From Pseudomonas sessilinigenes (GTDB taxonomy: Bacteria > Pseudomonadota > Gammaproteobacteria > Pseudomonadales > Pseudomonadaceae): a DNA stretch of 64,000 nt. The translations under genes were made by a program, and so were the position numbers. Below the pieces are notes generated by a model. That model was not told the DNA's origin. It did not search any database and was given only the letters and a program-made list of their open reading frames with translations. The stretch spans positions 1,860,001-1,924,000 of the forward strand of contig NZ_CP027706.1 in NCBI RefSeq assembly GCF_003850565.1. The letters run 5' to 3'. The number at the start of each line of letters is the position of its first letter. Position 1 is the first letter of the stretch. Below are positions 63,383 through 64,000 of the stretch, piece after piece.

Positions 63383-64000
63383 TGGACAGCGTCGACCTGA
63401 ATGTCCTGCGTAGCGTCCTGGAGTGGCGGCGTGCCGGGCACGCGGTAGTGCTGTACAGCGTGGTCCAGACTTGGGGCAGTGCGCCGCGACCGCCCGGGGC
63501 CATGTTGGCCCTGCGCGACGATGGCGTGGTGATCGGCTCGGTGTCCGGTGGCTGCATCGAGGACGACCTGATCACTCGCCTGGGAGATGGGCGCCTGCTG
63601 CCGGATGGGCCACCGGTGCAACTGGTGACCTATGGCGTGACCCTGGAGGAGGCGGCGCGTTTCGGCTTGCCCTGCGGGGGAACCTTGCGCCTGACCGAGG
63701 AGCGGGTTGGGGATCCGGCCTGGGTCGCCGAGCTGCTCGAACGTTGCCAGGCGCACCAGATCGTGGCCAGGGAGCTGGACCTGCGCACTGGAGAGGTGCT
63801 GCTCAAAGCGGCGAGTCGCAGTGATGAACTGGCGTTTGATGGGGTGATCCTGCGAGCAATCTATGGGCCGCGCTGGCGCTTGTTGCTGATCGGTGCCGGG
63901 CAACTGTCACGCTATGTGGCGCAGATGGCGCGCCTGCTGGATTTCGAAGTACTGATCTGCGATCCGCGCCAGGAGTTTGTACACGGTTGGGAAGCACAGG
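63382..64000 (+). CDS. XdhC-family maturation factor, 5' part
   Basis: The gene runs off the right edge; 206 residues are visible. XdhC proteins bind and sulfurate the molybdenum cofactor and insert it into xanthine-oxidase-type enzymes. The XdhC domain shows TWGSAPRPPGAML, SVSGGCIEDDLI and a further Cys in GLPCGGTLRL; the start of the XdhC Rossmann domain (RLLLIGAGQLSRYVA) is also visible. Start overlaps the IorB stop (TGATG), confirming that it serves this enzyme. Confidence 0.92.
   Translation, partial: MDSVDLNVLRSVLEWRRAGHAVVLYSVVQTWGSAPRPPGAMLALRDDGVVIGSVSGGCIEDDLITRLGDGRLLPDGPPVQLVTYGVTLEEAARFGLPCGGTLRLTEERVGDPAWVAELLERCQAHQIVARELDLRTGEVLLKAASRSDELAFDGVILRAIYGPRWRLLLIGAGQLSRYVAQMARLLDFEVLICDPRQEFVHGWEAQ

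Overview
The window is GC-rich, densely coded DNA from a Pseudomonas, most likely the P. fluorescens group. The evidence is the lpd-sucCD junction, the fabBA pair, a ComEC-ExbBD-LpxK-KdsB-MurB envelope block, short overlapping gene junctions and a genus-typical mix of chemoreceptors, TonB receptor and hybrid kinase. From memory, several blocks follow P. aeruginosa PAO1 gene order (lpdG-sucCD-braB-htpG-fabBA-gpsA, then pyrF, then fadE, then comEC to murB); this was not searched here.

Layout. 1-4327: end of the 2-oxoglutarate dehydrogenase E3 gene, sucCD behind a structured leader, and a branched-chain amino acid carrier. 4494-12928: small membrane and lipoproteins, two overlapping hotdog thioesterases, htpG with a near-consensus heat-shock promoter, a dienelactone hydrolase, a pirin, an OsmC protein, an exported amidohydrolase and a DUF3859 protein. 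13068-16499: a chemoreceptor, then fabA-fabB with a DesT-like operator. 16748-21697: an operon of TonB-dependent receptor, solitary periplasmic binding protein and hybrid sensor kinase, which looks like an uptake-coupled sensing unit. 21893-30446: gpsA, sixA, an acyl-CoA-synthetase/thioesterase/hydrolase/GST run, and an AI-2E family permease. 30461-38359: an OmpR-type two-component system whose kinase carries ten consecutive prolines, pyrF, two oxidoreductases, an HBM-type chemoreceptor and a membrane-anchored protein of unknown function.

38753-39426 holds three near-identical tRNA-Glu/tRNA-Gly pairs behind one strong sigma-70 promoter. Directly downstream (39464-44062) is an accessory islet: an AraC-family regulator, a YtcJ-type metal-dependent amidohydrolase and a G3E (CobW/COG0523) GTPase. 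Matching 21-bp-spaced direct repeats lie upstream of the regulator and upstream of the enzyme. This is the most distinctive unit in the window. LysE exporter, AlaX-type editing protein and LysR regulator follow.

46455-52787 carries a PA2817-family protein, FadE-type acyl-CoA dehydrogenase, a transglutaminase-like protein, a GstB-like transferase and a YadGH-type ABC exporter. 52839-60350 is the conserved envelope block (DUF2062, comEC, exbB, exbD, lpxK, Trm112-like, kdsB, low-molecular-weight phosphatase, murB). The window ends in an IorAB-type molybdenum hydroxylase with its XdhC-family maturation factor, cut by the edge. No insertion sequence, prophage, rRNA or CRISPR array was seen.
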